Below are positions 19,036 to 29,863 of a stretch of 64,000 bases of DNA, one piece after another. How positions within the stretch are numbered: position 1 is the first letter of the stretch; each line of letters opens with the position of its first letter. A program made the translations under genes and the position numbers. Location of the stretch: positions 129,267,027 through 129,331,026 of the forward strand of contig OY757013.1 of assembly GCA_963580285.1 (NCBI GenBank), read 5' to 3'. This stretch comes from Lucinisca nassula (Eukaryota; Mollusca; Bivalvia; Lucinida; Lucinidae). The notes below the pieces were generated by a model, which saw only the letters and a list, made by a program, of their open reading frames with translations, was not told the origin of the DNA and did no database searches.

Positions 19036-20010
19036 TTGCGACCGGTGTATTCGAGTCGGAGTGCTTGTCAAGGACGCATTCGTGTCGGAGTTTTTGTCAT
19101 CGGTTCATTCATGTCTGAATTCTTGTCATTTATTCATTCAAATCGGAAATCTTGTCATCGGTTCATTCAGGTGGGATTCACGTTGAAATCTTGCCATTGG
19201 TTCATTCAATTCATGAATCTTGTCAGTGGTTCATTCAAATCGGAAATCTTGTTATCGGTGCATTCATTCCGAAATTCATGTCATCGCTGCATTCATTCCG
19301 GAATTCTTGTCATCGCTGCATTCATTTCCAACGAGTATCTACAGTCTGCGTTGAAACTTCGCTGCGTTCATTCCGGAATGATTGTCATCGCTGCATTAAT
19401 ATCGGAATTCATGTCATCGCTGCATTCATTCTGGAATTACATCACGAAAACACAACTATATCATTTTGACACCCTTGAACCCCACTTTTATACAGTAAAA
19501 CTGTGGTTTACAGGGATAAACCTTATTTTTCTTATTTCTGCACTAAAATATAGTTTGTGGGTACTCGTTAGAACCGCCTCCTTATTTTTCTTACTTCTGC
19601 TCTAAAATATAGATTGTGGGTTCTCGTTAGAACCGCCTCGATGAGAAGACTGTGGGTACTCGTTAGAACCGCCTCGATGAGGCGGTTCTAACGAGTACCC
19701 ATAATCTCTATTTTGAGCAGAAATAAGAAAAATATCACAATTTCCCCATCTTAAAATTTTCGTTTTTTCGATTGTAAAATTTACGCTGTATTTGATAGGC
19801 GTGTTTTCGTAATTTTGCCATCGCTGTACTCAAGCCAGTGTTCTTGCCATCCGTGCGTCCAAGCCGAGGTTCTTGCCAACAATACACTGTGACTCAGGCC
19901 GGAATTCTTACAATTTGTGCTTTCAACCCGAGTTCTTGCCGTCGATGCATCGAAATCAGAATTATTGCCATCGGTGAATTGTGACAGCATTTTGCTAACG
20001 CTTTGGTCGG
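19036..20010. repeat. 30-bp tandem array (ATTCATTCCGGAATTCTTGT type), split by a MITE-A
   Basis: Units such as CGCTGCATTCATTCCGGAAT then TCTTGTCAT repeat about every 30 bp from 19060 to 19439. They resume in more diverged form from 19814 to about 19990 (CAAGCCGAGGTTCTTGCCA). The MITE-A at 19440-19813 interrupts one unit. The open frame reading HSFRNSCHRC repeats is an artefact of the 30-bp period. Confidence 0.85.
19440..19813 (-). mobile_element. MITE-A with partially triplicated core arm
   Basis: CATCACGAAAACAC to GGCGTGTTTTCGTAATT. The phrase GGGTACTCGTTAGAACCGCC appears three times in a row (19558, 19618, 19652) before the single right arm. The host 30-bp unit is rejoined without a visible duplication. 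Confidence 0.9.
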
Positions 20011-20254
20011 CCAGCCGCAAATTTGTTCTTATTTGTCATTTTCCGCCTCACAGACTAAATGGCGACTTTAACTCGTAACATATCAAGAGACGCAGGACCT
20101 ATTGGCATCGTCACAGAATATATCTGATACGACTTGACAGTTCGGTTTCTTGCGGGTCAATTTGTCTTCCGTGCCTAATTCAACTCATACATGCCAAATA
20201 AGATCTTCCACTGCATAGAAATTGAAGATCCTGCCGTATTGTCGAACTCCGATG

Positions 20255-20527
20255 CATTACGATAACACACCCGTGCGACATTGTGCATTTTTTCTATCTC
20301 CTAAATGGCTACCTTTCTGATGAAAATGCTTGATTTTTTTCTCATTTCTACTGCAAGCATAGGTTGTGGGTGCTCTTGAGAACCGCCTCATTCTTACGAG
20401 TACCCACAACCCATATCTTGGTGCAGAAATAAGAAAAAATAATGTATGTACACCCTCGTAAACCCCAGTTTTCTCTGTATAATGTGTCATTTAGCGGGGT
20501 GTTCATTTCACGGACTTGTTCCCGTGA
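20255..20527 (+). mobile_element. MITE-B copy
   Basis: CATTACGATAACACACCCGT to TTCACGGACTTGTTCCCGTG. Most of the right core arm is deleted, leaving CCGCCTCATTCTTACGAG. Confidence 0.9.
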
Positions 20528-20764
20528 GGGGCTCGAACACCTTCAGATCCATGAAAAAATGTTTGGGACAGGGGCATTTCGAGTCATTGAGGGTATAGAA
20601 CAGAATAGAATAGAACATGTTTATTTCCAAATTAAGGACATTTCGGGCATTTATTTACAAAATACATACGTATGAGTGAAAAAAATAACAAAAACAAGAA
20701 TGTATACCATAGGCTCAGAGCACAGGGTCAGAAAACCTAATATGGATTTCAATTTGATTTTCTT

Positions 20765-20845
20765 TTGGAAAAAATGTATGTCGTGTGTACTCACTAGAAT
20801 CGCCTCGATGAGGCGATTCTGATGAGTACACACAGATAGAATAAG
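20765..20845. repeat. Isolated HP-core hairpin
   Basis: GTGTACTCACTAGAATCGCC and its inverted partner GGCGATTCTGATGAGTACAC form a near-perfect hairpin without MITE-A, -B or -C termini. Surrounding sequence from about 20590 (GAATAGAACATGTTTATTTC) may be another repeat, unidentified. Confidence 0.7.
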
Positions 20846-21007
20846 AAAAGTAATAGTAAAATAGCAGGCAAATACATATGAACATCTGCAGTCATGCGAA
20901 ATTATCCGACAAACTGAACGACAAGTTTCAGACAGCCGTGGTAAACGACCCTAGCCATGTATCGACGTTTCACCGTAACGTGGGGCTTCCATTTTACTGT
21001 ATTTTGT

Positions 21008-21172
21008 TGTGTGTTTGTTTGTGTTGAGGTTTTTACGTCCCCGTCAACACTTTTAAGATCAGGCTTTAGATATCATTTCATCTCAATGTCGGGAAAAAGT
21101 AGCAACGTCTCCAAAATTACCTATACAGTGTTCACGGGGACGTTAAACCTCAAATCAAACAAACAAAATAAC
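21008..21172. mobile_element. Two SINE-I fragments in opposite orientation
   Basis: A reverse-strand tail fragment (21008-21062) is followed at once by a forward tail fragment (21063-21172). Together they form an imperfect foldback over GTCCCCGTCAACACT. Confidence 0.8.
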
Positions 21173-21285
21173 GGACGCTAGGCATATATGGGATAAGTAT
21201 CTTGTCCTTGATTTCTATTCGGTTATGAAATGAACGGTAGACAGAAATATTAACTAAGTAATACATTTCAATTCCAATGTAACTT

Positions 21286-21607
21286 TGTTAATAGTCTTTA
21301 CAAAGCTCGTGCGAAGGATAAATGGCACACAACAGACAATGCGTAAACGCTGGCTGAAATGAGTCTTCACTGGTCAACCACATATGAGCCCCGCCAAGCG
21401 AATTTGTGTCTTCGAGCATTCCGTCATGACAAATTTTAACTGCGCATGCCCAGCCATTCCGAGGGGCCAGGGATATGGCTTCTCTTGATTCACTGCTTGT
21501 ATGAGCGAGCAGCGAAGGTTCTGGCGAGACTGTGCGGATGCGCAGGCTCGCCTGAACCGTCGCTGCTCGCATAGGCGATAAGTACCAAAATCGCTTGACG
21601 GGGCCCA
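21286..21607 (-). repeat. Repeat family I/H copy with GC-rich hairpin
   Basis: On the reverse strand it reads GGGCCCCGTCAAGCGATTTT, then a hairpin (21505-21570) with arms GCGAGCAGCGAAGGTTC and CGCTGCTCGC, then TTGTCATGACGGAATGCTCG. The copy at 45570-45797 matches over about 210 bp. Both copies keep the same 80-100-codon frame open. That could reflect recency rather than coding. Confidence 0.75.
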
Positions 21608-21879
21608 TATATCATTTCTTAACTTTAGCTACATGTATGTCCGGACTCGCTCACTATTGTCTGATAGAGTTATGACACCAATCAATACGAGGTCTCACAG
21701 TTTTATCAGTCTCGTATTCAATTTAGGATAAAAATGTCAAATTATTTTTCCTCAAATAATATACATTCGGCAACACACAACAGCTTTTGTGGTATAAAAT
21801 AAAAGTATTGACTCCATACAGTCATTATTATAGCAGTGCAGCAGCGTTTTAACGAGCAATGAAGTTCCTTGTATAAGAG

Positions 21880-22130
21880 GATATTTGATTTTTGTAGTGT
21901 ACGATCGAATTTTATTTCACCGAAGGAACATCAAAACCGGTATTGGCGTAGCCACGAGTTTGTGTTCATGATTGAAATAAAATTTGATCTTATCATACTG
22001 AAAAAAAAAAAAAAATCATATTTTATATTTCTTATACATGCTTCAAAACGGCTCACTATTCGGGTCACTCACCCTCGGTCGGAGAAAACTACTTTTGTCC
22101 CTAATCGTTTCTCGTCATTGTAGTGGTGTC
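21880..22130 (+). repeat. Family N foldback element, copy 1
   Basis: GGATATTTGATTTTTGTAGT through GGTGTCCAGCGTGTTTA matches 58736-59010. The hairpin here is decayed around GGCGTAGCCACGAG. Confidence 0.75.
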
Positions 22131-22153
22131 CAGCGTGTTTATTCAGTAAAATT

Positions 22154-22453
22154 TTGTTTGTTTGATTTGAGGTTTAACGCCCCCGTCAACACTGTAAAGG
22201 TCATTTTGGAGACATTGCTTCCAATATTGTGTTTTTTTTTACCCGACAGTGAGATGAAATGACATCTCAAGCCCTGTCGCCCAATGAAACTAATAGGGTT
22301 TATTAGCATGGACGGTCCGCCACGCACTGCGGTTCCTGGACAGGCTTAGATCCTCTATGCGGTTTACCAGTACTGGTGTGCGAGCCGGACTTAGCTCTAC
22401 GTGGAAGCATCAGGCAGCCCATATATTTCTTCAAGCCCCTATGGGCGGGGGCT
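22154..22453 (-). mobile_element. SINE-I, full length
   Basis: Runs from (TTTG)n TTTGATTTGAGG to CCCCTATGGGCGGGGGC. An inexact flank similarity (ATTCAGTAAAATT and TTATTGAGAAAAAT) may be a decayed duplication. A MITE-B follows 15 bp later. Confidence 0.88.
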
Positions 22454-22467
22454 GTTATTGAGAAAAA

Positions 22468-22726
22468 TAGGTAACACACCCCGTGCGACATGCTTTTTTT
22501 CACATCTCCAAAATACTTCTTTTTCGATGAAAATTGGCGATATTTTTCTTACTTATACTCCAAACATAGGTTGTGGGTGCTCGTTAGAACTGCCTCATAC
22601 GAGTACCCACAACCTATGTCAGGGAGAAGAAATTAGCAAAATAATGTAACCCCTGTAAACCCCAGTTTTCTCTATAAAAACTGGGGTTTAGAGTAGTGTT
22701 CATTTCTCGGACTTGTTATCATGGTG
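22468..22726 (+). mobile_element. MITE-B copy
   Basis: The left end is slightly truncated (GGTAACACACCCCGTGCG). The core is reduced to TTAGAACTGCCTCATACGAG, losing the right GC-rich arm. The right end is GACTTGTTATCATGGTG. Confidence 0.88.
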
Positions 22727-22816
22727 TATTTTGAGTCAAACGGCCCAAGCAAGACTGTGTAAGTTATGTTGAGTTGGTCAGTTCTCCTAACGGCTCGGCA
22801 TATACAAAAAGCGATT

Positions 22817-23106
22817 AGCGCCTTCGCCCATCGGCGCTTGGAGAAATAGATCGGGCTGCATTATGCCTCCGCGAAGGGCTGAAACCGGCCGAGCTTAGTA
22901 AATTGCTTAGGTCTAAGCCTGCCCAGGAAAAATGATGCGAGTCGGACCGCTCCTTAAACCCTTGTGCTTTCTATGGGTGGTAGGGCTTGATATGTCATTT
23001 CACGTCAATGCCGGGTAAAAGTCCCCCAAAAATCGGGATCAACGTCTCCAAAATGACCTAAACAGTGTTGTTGGGGACTTAAAACCTCAACCATAACAAA
23101 CATAAC
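22817..23106 (+). mobile_element. SINE-I, diverged
   Basis: GCCTTCGCCCATCGGCGC head; tail AAATGACCTAAACAGTGTTG then GGGGACTTAAAACC. Confidence 0.82.
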
Positions 23107-23259
23107 ATACATGTAAGCGATTAACCAGTGCAGTGTACGTACTGGAAAAAAGTGGAAGTGAGAGAATGGCGGTAGAAACTATTTCATATCAATCTTCACT
23201 GAAAACAACTTGTCTTTCAGTTAACCATTTTCTTTTTTTGCATAGACTAGCACGAGTCC

Positions 23260-23440
23260 ATTCCAAAATTTAGGGGTGTCAGGTTGTGTTTTCGTCAATT
23301 TTATTTTTGAAAATGACTGAACTTTTAGCAAACAGTGGAGCCCCTGATCAGACACCGCGTTCTGCTGCGTCTGATCTGTGCCTGAACTGTTTGCCAACTA
23401 CCCGTTTGGGGGTTTTCGGTACAAAAAGGGATAATAGTCA
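23260..23440 (+). repeat. Family P foldback element
   Basis: TTAGCAAACAGTGGAGCCCC and its partner ending CTGTTTGCCAA form a hairpin (23324-23397) over GATCAGACACCGC. The flanks ATTTAGGGGTGTCAG and TTTGGGGGTTTTCGGTAC match 46480-46790. Confidence 0.8.
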
Positions 23441-23743
23441 AAGATGTGGTAGACAGGTCCACATATCTTGGAAGCACATTGTCAATATGCGATCTTAGGG
23501 AACAAGAATAGGTTAAGTCTGTGTCTTTTCAAATAAAATATTATGCTGTCCGAACAAGGTTGTGCGATATCTTGTTGGGATGCCAGATGACAGAATCTTT
23601 GCTTTCACTGTTTCTGGTCGGGTTGGGAATTCATCAAGCAACATATTACACTCTAGTATGTTGATAGCGTTATCATTGATAAATGATGGCCGATTAAAAA
23701 CGCTATCAAAGTGCTCAGTCCATTTGTTCAAGATAGCCTCTTC

Positions 23744-23916
23744 ATGAGTGAGTGAGTGATTGAGTGTTTGAGTTTTAGGTCTTACCAACAGCTGAGGTTA
23801 TACGGAGACGGGACCTCGGTTTAAAAACTCATCCGAAAGTCTGGAGAAGCCCGGGATCGATCCTGCGACCCCTGGTTTACAAGGCGAGTAGCATAACCAC
23901 CACACCACGGAGGCTT
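23744..23916 (-). mobile_element. SINE-III inserted in the LINE
   Basis: On the reverse strand it starts GAAGCCTCCGTGGTGTGGTG with B box GGATCGATCCC and ends GACCTAAAACTCAAACACTC. CTCTTC flanks both sides (23738-23743 and 23917-23922). Confidence 0.9.
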
Positions 23917-24068
23917 CTCTTCTCATTCAGAAGACTAGTTCCATCTGCACTGAGGAGAGGGGTGGTTCCTGAGCTTTGGGGACGATACACTGTCATCAGT
24001 GCATCAAAGAACTTCTTCATATCCTTTCTGTCTGCAAAGGACTGCATTTCATCAGTCTTACTGCTCAG

Positions 24069-24348
24069 CATCATGAAAACACGCCTTTATAAATTTGACC
24101 CCCTGGAACCCAACTTTTATATAATAAAACTGGGGTTTACAGGGGTAAAACTTATTTTTCTTCTGTTCTAAAATATAGATTGTGGGTACTCGTTAGAACC
24201 GCCTCGATGAGGCGATTCCAACTAGTACCCACAATCTATATTTTTTGCAGAAATAAGAAAAATATGACCATTTTTTTTATCTTAAATGTTTCCTTTTTTT
24301 TCAGCGATAAAGCTCACAATGTTTTTGTACATGCGTGTTTTCGTAATG
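24069..24348 (-). mobile_element. MITE-A inserted in the LINE
   Basis: CATCATGAAAACACGCC to GCGTGTTTTCGTAATG with a full core. LINE sequence continues on both sides with at most a base or two extra, so any duplication is minimal. Confidence 0.92.
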
Positions 24349-24509
24349 GCAATGTTTCTTGCATATCTCTGAGCCTAGTCTGGACTGTTTTGCATGTATA
24401 TGAATAGGCGGCCTTATTAGATGCTGAGCTGGTATCATTGAGACATGCCTTGTGTTTTTGGTGTTTCTCTTCAAGGGGAACTGGAGCTGCTGGCTCTGCG
24501 CCTCCACTG

Positions 24510-24798
24510 TTTTGGTTTAACGACCCCGTCAACACTGTTTAGGTCATTTTTGAAACGTTACGTCCAATTTTGTGGGACACTTACCCGACATTGAGCTGAA
24601 ATGACATTCCAAGCCCTGCCGCCCAACGAAACCAATAGGCGCTTATATGCATTGGACGGTCCGACTAGCACCGCTTTGCCTGGACAGGCTTAGTCCTTCT
24701 ACGCGGTTTACCAGTACTCATGTGTGGTCAGTTTCAGATCTGCGCGGAAGCATTTCAGATCTGCGTGGGAACATCATGCAGCACAATCTATTTCTCCA
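24510..24798 (-). mobile_element. SINE-I with internal head duplication
   Basis: The phrase CAGATCTGCGYGG plus AAGCAT/AACATC occurs twice (near 24737 and 24757), a ~22-bp internal duplication. The head ends at CTATTTCTCCA. Confidence 0.82.
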
Positions 24799-24799
24799 T

Positions 24800-24873
24800 G
24801 GGCCCATTGTGCAATTTCAATTTTTGGTGATACAATTTTACCAGTATATTTGAATAGGCGTGTTTTCGTATTG
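24800..24873 (-). mobile_element. MITE-A right-end fragment
   Basis: Ends AATAGGCGTGTTTTCGTATTG; the rest is absent. Confidence 0.7.
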
Positions 24874-24989
24874 CTATGCATGGACTAGATCCTGTCGGAG
24901 ACCCGTTCAGTTTGTCTACCCTACCTATAATCGAAATAGTCTTGAAGGGTAAAAACTTACAATGGAGAAATAGGATAGTCAAACTATGG

Positions 24990-25850
24990 CGAGAATGTTA
25001 TACCGCTCGTTAGGACAGCGTCTTACGACATGAAAGCCAATATACCATCACGAAAACATGCCTATACAATTTTGACCCATTCGAACCCCACTTTTATATA
25101 GTAAAACTGGGGTTTGTAGGGGTAAACCTTACTTTTCTTATTTCTGCTCTAAAATATATATTGTGGGTACCCGTTAGAACCGCCTCATCGCGGCGGTTCT
25201 AACGAGTACCCACAATCTATATTTTGAGCAGAAATAAGAAAAATATCACACTTTTTCATCTTAATTTTTTTATTTATCGGCGTTAACGGTTACAATGTAT
25301 TGGTATAGGCGTGTTTTCGTAATGCAAAGGACAGAAGCATGACTGGAAAAATATCCCTATCTCTGGCGGGATTCAGCTAATGCTCCAAGCACTGAGCCAG
25401 AGAGTCGACTCCCTGACGCAGTTGACAGAGTGTGGTGATAAACCTATCCGTTGTCCATAATGTACTAAGGTAGATACATGAAGGGAGGGACTGTGCCCTC
25501 TTCATAGGACAGCGTCTTACAACGGGTGAAAGTCCAACGCTCTAACCACTGAGCAAAAGAGTCGATCCCTGATAAACCTATGTATCAAGGTAGATAAATG
25601 AAGGGAGGGACTGCGGTCTGTAACACACAACCTCTTCATAGGACAGCGTCTTACGGCATGTATACATTATACATGTGCAAAGGACATAAGCAGAAGTTAG
25701 AAAATATCCCTGCCTCTGGCGGGATTCGAACCCGGATCGCTCGGGTGAAAGTACAGTGCTCTAACCACTGAGCCAGAGAATCGTCTCCGTGTCGCCGTTG
25801 TCAGAGTGTGGTGATAAGCCAAAAATCTATGCATAATCTGCCAAGGTAGA
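24990..25850 (-). mobile_element. Cluster of SINE-V tRNA-like units
   Basis: Three reverse-strand tRNA-like heads lie near 25350-25425, 25515-25575 and 25715-25800. The last is best preserved (CTCTGGCTCAGTGGTTAGAG and CCGGGTTCGAATCCC). Between them the linker GGACAGCGTCTTAC and GATGAATGAAGGGAGGGACT-like phrases repeat, so the block is a tandem array. A MITE-A splits the first unit. Confidence 0.7.
25046..25324 (-). mobile_element. MITE-A inserted in the SINE-V cluster
   Basis: CATCACGAAAACATGCC to GGCGTGTTTTCGTAATG with perfect core arms. Left and right host sequences align to the uninterrupted paralogue near 25645-25690. Confidence 0.92.
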
Positions 25851-26029
25851 GGTGAATTGCGGTCCAAAGCACGGTGTCGGTTCGGTATATCGTTTGGGCC
25901 ATGCGATTTCGATGAACACCTATACTAGGAACGTGTCAAGATCCCGGGTGTTAACACTGTGGTGCACGAGAATTTAACCTGTCGATGTAATATGAACCTA
26001 GGCACAGCCTAAATGCGGCCATGATTTCG

Positions 26030-26236
26030 CCCTCTGTGTCCTGGGGGATAAGAGCGCTCTCTTAGTCATTGGGCCTCCCACCGCTGAGGTTCGATCCTGG
26101 CTTGGGTCACATATGTGATGCCAAATTCTGCAACAGAGGTTCAGAGGTTTTTTTTTTCGGGTACTCCGGTTTTCACCCACCTCTGATTAACAATCGGCTT
26201 TATATAAGTGAAATAATCTTGAAAGTGCCGTAACAA
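26030..26236 (+). mobile_element. SINE-IV copy
   Basis: Head CCTCTGTGTCCTGGGGGATA, B box AGGTTCGATCCTGG, body CTGCAACAGAGG and GATTAACAATCGGCTTTATA, tail AATCTTGAAAGTGCCGTAAC. Confidence 0.82.
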
Positions 26237-26857
26237 TGTGGACAAGGGCATTGCTATCTACGTATAATTAACTGTTGGTGTTGGAGCTTCTGATGGATAA
26301 ACGCTTTCCATCCTACCGAGGTATCGGTAAATGCTCCGGTGAATCGTTGGCCCAGGTGAAATGTTGGCTTTTACGCCAATTCTTTTCGTTGAGGGTGTTT
26401 ACGAGTTTTGTGTTTTTTATTCCTTGCTCAAAAATTAAAATACTGTAAGTCAGGACAGGGAATATATATATGAGTATTTAAGAAAAAAGAAGAAGAAGAT
26501 CTTCAAAAATGTCGTTTGGGACTGGTGGTCTGTCCGGACAGGGGCAGACATTTTATGTGGAGGAAGAAAACGTTAGCCCGTCCAAGACGGTTGACTCACG
26601 AAGTCTCGCCGAGACTTTCAAAGGGAAGTCAGGTTGTTATGACTACGCCTCTGTGTGTTAGTCTATAGCCGACCATGAGCCGCGTGGTCCTTTGGGCTCG
26701 GATGCCTTCAGCATCTGCTTAAGTCCGTAATAACACGTATATTTTTCCCATAGACCACAGCGTCAAACATATTTTCCCGCAGATCTTAACATAAAACACA
26801 AAACAATGGTGATTGACATTTCCCAGGTTATATAAACCAAAGGATATCCGGGCCTGC
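26237..26857. other. Unassigned sequence
   Basis: No repeat, RNA or coding-like feature was recognised apart from a short GAAGAAGAAG run near 26489. Confidence 0.5.
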
Positions 26858-26868
26858 ACCAAAGTTGG

Positions 26869-27129
26869 GATGCTTCCACGCAGAGCTGAATCCGGCCCGC
26901 ACACTAGTACTGGTAAACAGCTTAGAGGATCTAAGCCTGTCCAGGAACCGCGGTGGGAGGTGGACCGTCCATGCTAATAAACCCAATTGGTTTCATTGGG
27001 CGATAGGGCTTGAGATGTCATTTCATCTCAATGTCGGGTAAAAGTCCCACAGAATTGGAAGCAACGTCTCCAAAATGACCTTTACAGTGTTGACGGGGAC
27101 GTTAAACCGTAAATCAAACAAACAAACAA
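26869..27129 (+). mobile_element. SINE-I, 5' truncated, with 11-bp duplication
   Basis: It starts within the element at GATGCTTCCACGCAGAG and ends with a clean (CAAA)n tail. ACCAAAGTTGG flanks it at 26858-26868 and 27130-27140. A 5' truncation with a direct duplication is the signature of target-primed reverse transcription. Confidence 0.94.
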
Positions 27130-27185
27130 ACCAAAGTTGGCAAGAACTGCCCTAAAGACTGCTGTGAGCACTTGAATACGCCTTG

Positions 27186-27468
27186 CATTACGATATCTCA
27201 CCCATGCGACATAGTACATTTTTCATATCTCCAAAATGGCTACTTTTCTTATGAAAACCGTGATATTTTTCTTATAAGTGCTCAAAACATAGGTTGTTGG
27301 TGCTCGTTAGAACCGCCTCATTGAGGCGGTTCTAACTAGTACCCACAACCCATGTCTTGGAGCAGAAACAAGAAATTTAATGTATATCCCCGTAAACCCC
27401 AGGTTTCTCTATATAAAGTGGGGTTAAGGGGGGTGGGGTCTTCATTTCACGGACTTGATCACGTGATT
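27186..27468 (+). mobile_element. MITE-B copy
   Basis: CATTACGATATCTCACCCAT to CACGGACTTGATCACGTGAT with near-perfect core (27305-27345). Confidence 0.92.
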
Positions 27469-27867
27469 CCGTGGTTGTGTTTTTTACGCTCCCAGACTGA
27501 CCAGCTTGAAGGAGCTTTAGACGGAGTGTACGGGTCTCTAACAGGAAATAAATTTAAACCATCAAACGACGAAACCAATCTAATATTTTGCCTAAAAAAA
27601 TCAAGACTTGATGTTTTTTAAAATATACTAAAGGTTTTCTTGTCACGTGGCTCATTGCAAGCAGGCCCCTATGTGCACAGATCAGAGCGAATTATCACTT
27701 ATCATGTCCTTTCAAGTCTCTCGCAATCTGTATTTAGAACTTCGATTGTCTGTCGACAAATATTATTTCACTCCTAATTGCGTTCATGCCTCTTTAGAAA
27801 CCCTACAGACATGAAATAAGCCATGTTACGAAGGGAAAAACCCTGTTTTTTTTTTTTTGTTTTTGCC

Positions 27868-27929
27868 AACAACAAAAGTGCGGATCCGACTGCGCGCATG
27901 CGCGCTGTCGGATCCGCACCTTTGTTGTT
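27868..27929. repeat. 62-bp near-perfect GC-rich palindrome
   Basis: Arms AACAACAAAAGTGCGGATCC and its complement meet at GCGCGCATGCGCGC. Only two or three mismatches are seen. It could extrude as a cruciform. Confidence 0.9.
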
Positions 27930-29295
27930 CGCTGATTGGCTAGTACAATAAACTAAACTTTTAAGACCATTACTGGCCTGTGTATTTGACCAACCCAGTT
28001 TGTTTCTTACGTAGTCAAAAACAACGAAGACAGGCTTTCTTCATGATGGGGCTTATCTATGGTCCGTAAAAGTGCTTATACTTATTTTGTACCACATAAT
28101 CCGTATCAAAACTAGTGTACCTAAAACCAGAAGAATCCAAAAACCTGTACGCTCTTGTTTATCTCAGTGTCTGTCGAAATAGACCGGTCGTCCTGCACAT
28201 ACTGTACAGAGAGACGATACGTGCATGCCAACACAGACTGGTCGCGGATCAGAGCGCTGTCTTTTATACACATTTCTGTTTCTTGGGAAATAGCCGTTAT
28301 TGGAAATTAGGAATCTTTGAGAGAGCACGCAAAAGGAACATCGTTTGCGGATCCCGAATAATGTAATTTAATTAGCATCAATGGGACAATTTATATCGGA
28401 AAAGAGATTCAATCGCGAGAGCTTACAAACATTGAAAAATCGGAAATCAACATCGAGGGGCAGAGTTTGAAATTAACAACCTATATATCATATCTGTAGC
28501 GCTAGCTTTAATTTCTTTTCCTGGATTATGCGATAAAGTGCTTCGAATACACTGCGCGATCAGACTAGAATTGGCCGTGTGGTTCGACAAGTTTACGGGA
28601 AAAACTGGCAAAATGTGCATGCCCAGATCAGACCCAGACCACAGAAAAGCGGCATCTGATATGACCCTTCACTATTAGCCAAAAGTTCATTTGTTTAGCT
28701 AACCAGAGCCGATGGCACCGGGGTAGCTTATAGGATAGGCAGTTATCCGTCGTCGTCGTCAGTCATTGTCCGAGAGCGATTCTAATAAGCCTGAAGCTTC
28801 CATAGCAATTGAACTAAAATAAATTAGTGTAAACAAAAAAAAAAAAACATATAGCCTTATCATAATGAGGAAAATTGAAAAATAACACAAACTGCCAAGC
28901 TTTTGCAGATAGTTTGACAACACTTCCATAGAAATAATTCTTAAGCAATCTCAGAATCTGAATCAGAATCTACTATCTGTCATATGGTTTTAGGCCTACT
29001 GTTCACTTTTATTGATTGCCATGTGAACTATAAAGCAAGAAAAAAAAAAAGAAAAGAACGAAAACAAATACTTAAAAATCATCTCCTTCAACCGTAAGCT
29101 CTATAAGGCTTAGACTTTATGGAGATACTCACCATATTTGCCTTCACAGGTTTCATGTTCTTAATGAAATTCGGCCTTTAGTTTGGTTGCTATGGCAACT
29201 TAGAGACTTCTAATGCAGAAAATTGAAAATGAAAAACGAAAAAAACAAAACAAAAAAAAAACAACAAAAACAAAAAAACAGCATTTACTGCCAGG
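27930..29295. other. Unassigned, low-repeat sequence
   Basis: This is one of the longest stretches without clear repeats. A decayed family-P hairpin lies at about 28610-28690 (CCAGATCAGAC / CATCTGAT). An 83-aa frame at 28115-28366 has no recognisable features. A-rich runs occur near 28835, 29040 and 29236. This is the best interval in which to look for a missed exon or regulatory element. Confidence 0.45.
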
Positions 29296-29301
29296 CCTTT
29301 G

Positions 29302-29863
29302 TACGGAACCCGGGAAGGGACATGATTTTTTATTTTTTATAAGTTGTGCGCACAAGATAATATCTTGTGCGGACAAGATATTATCTTGTTCGGACAACAT
29401 ATTATCTTGTAACAAGATATAATCTTGTGCAGACAAGATATGATCTTGTTCGCACAACATAATATCTTGTGTGCACAAGATATTATCTTGTTCGCACATC
29501 ATATTATCTTGTTTGCACAATATAGACATTGAGAAGTTGTGCAGACAAGATATTATCTTGTGCGGACAAGATATTATCTTATGCGGACAAGATATATCTT
29601 GTGCGGACAAGATAATATCTTGTTTGCACAACTTAATTTCTTGTGCGGACAAGATAATATCTTGTCTGCACAAGATAATATGTTGTCCGCACAAGATAAT
29701 ATATTGTGCGGACAAGATATTATGTTGTGCGGAAAAGATATTATCTTGTCCGCACAAGATAATATGTTGTCCGCACAAGATAATATGTTGTCCGTACAAG
29801 ATATTATCTTGTGCGCACAACTTAAAAAATAAAAAAAAATCATGTCTCTTCCCGGGTTCCGTA
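29302..29863. mobile_element. TIR element filled with 21-bp palindromic repeats, copy 2
   Basis: The ends TACGGAACCCGGGAAGGGAC and its inverse are perfect for about 20 bp. CCTTTG flanks both sides (29296-29301 and 29864-29869), a 6-bp duplication. The array at about 29345-29820 has roughly 22 units (GTGCGGACAAGATAATATCT type). The 206-aa and 136-aa frames read it as a heptapeptide repeat on both strands and are not genes. Confidence 0.92.

Larger units (their letters stand above)
23585..24480 (-). pseudogene. LINE reverse transcriptase-domain remnant, split by SINE-III and MITE-A
   Basis: Reverse-strand segments in order are 24349-24480 (EEKHQKHKACLNDTSSAS), 23923-24068 (SSKTDEMQSFADRKDMKKFF, then SSGTTPLLSADGTSLLNEK) and 23585-23737 (EEAILNKWTEHFDSVFNRPS, then the L-S-S-G that normally precedes K-A-P). 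These blocks occur in this order in the linker and N-terminal fingers of a widespread invertebrate LINE. Everything downstream of L-S-S-G is lost. The SINE-III (23744-23916) and MITE-A (24069-24348) account for two of the breaks. Confidence 0.85.

Noticed and set aside
23530..23580. Fragment of a 21-bp array element (TGTCCGAACAAGG, GTGCGATATCTTGTTGG)
   Set aside because: Only about two degenerate units without ends; too short to separate from chance, though it lies where the LINE stops matching.
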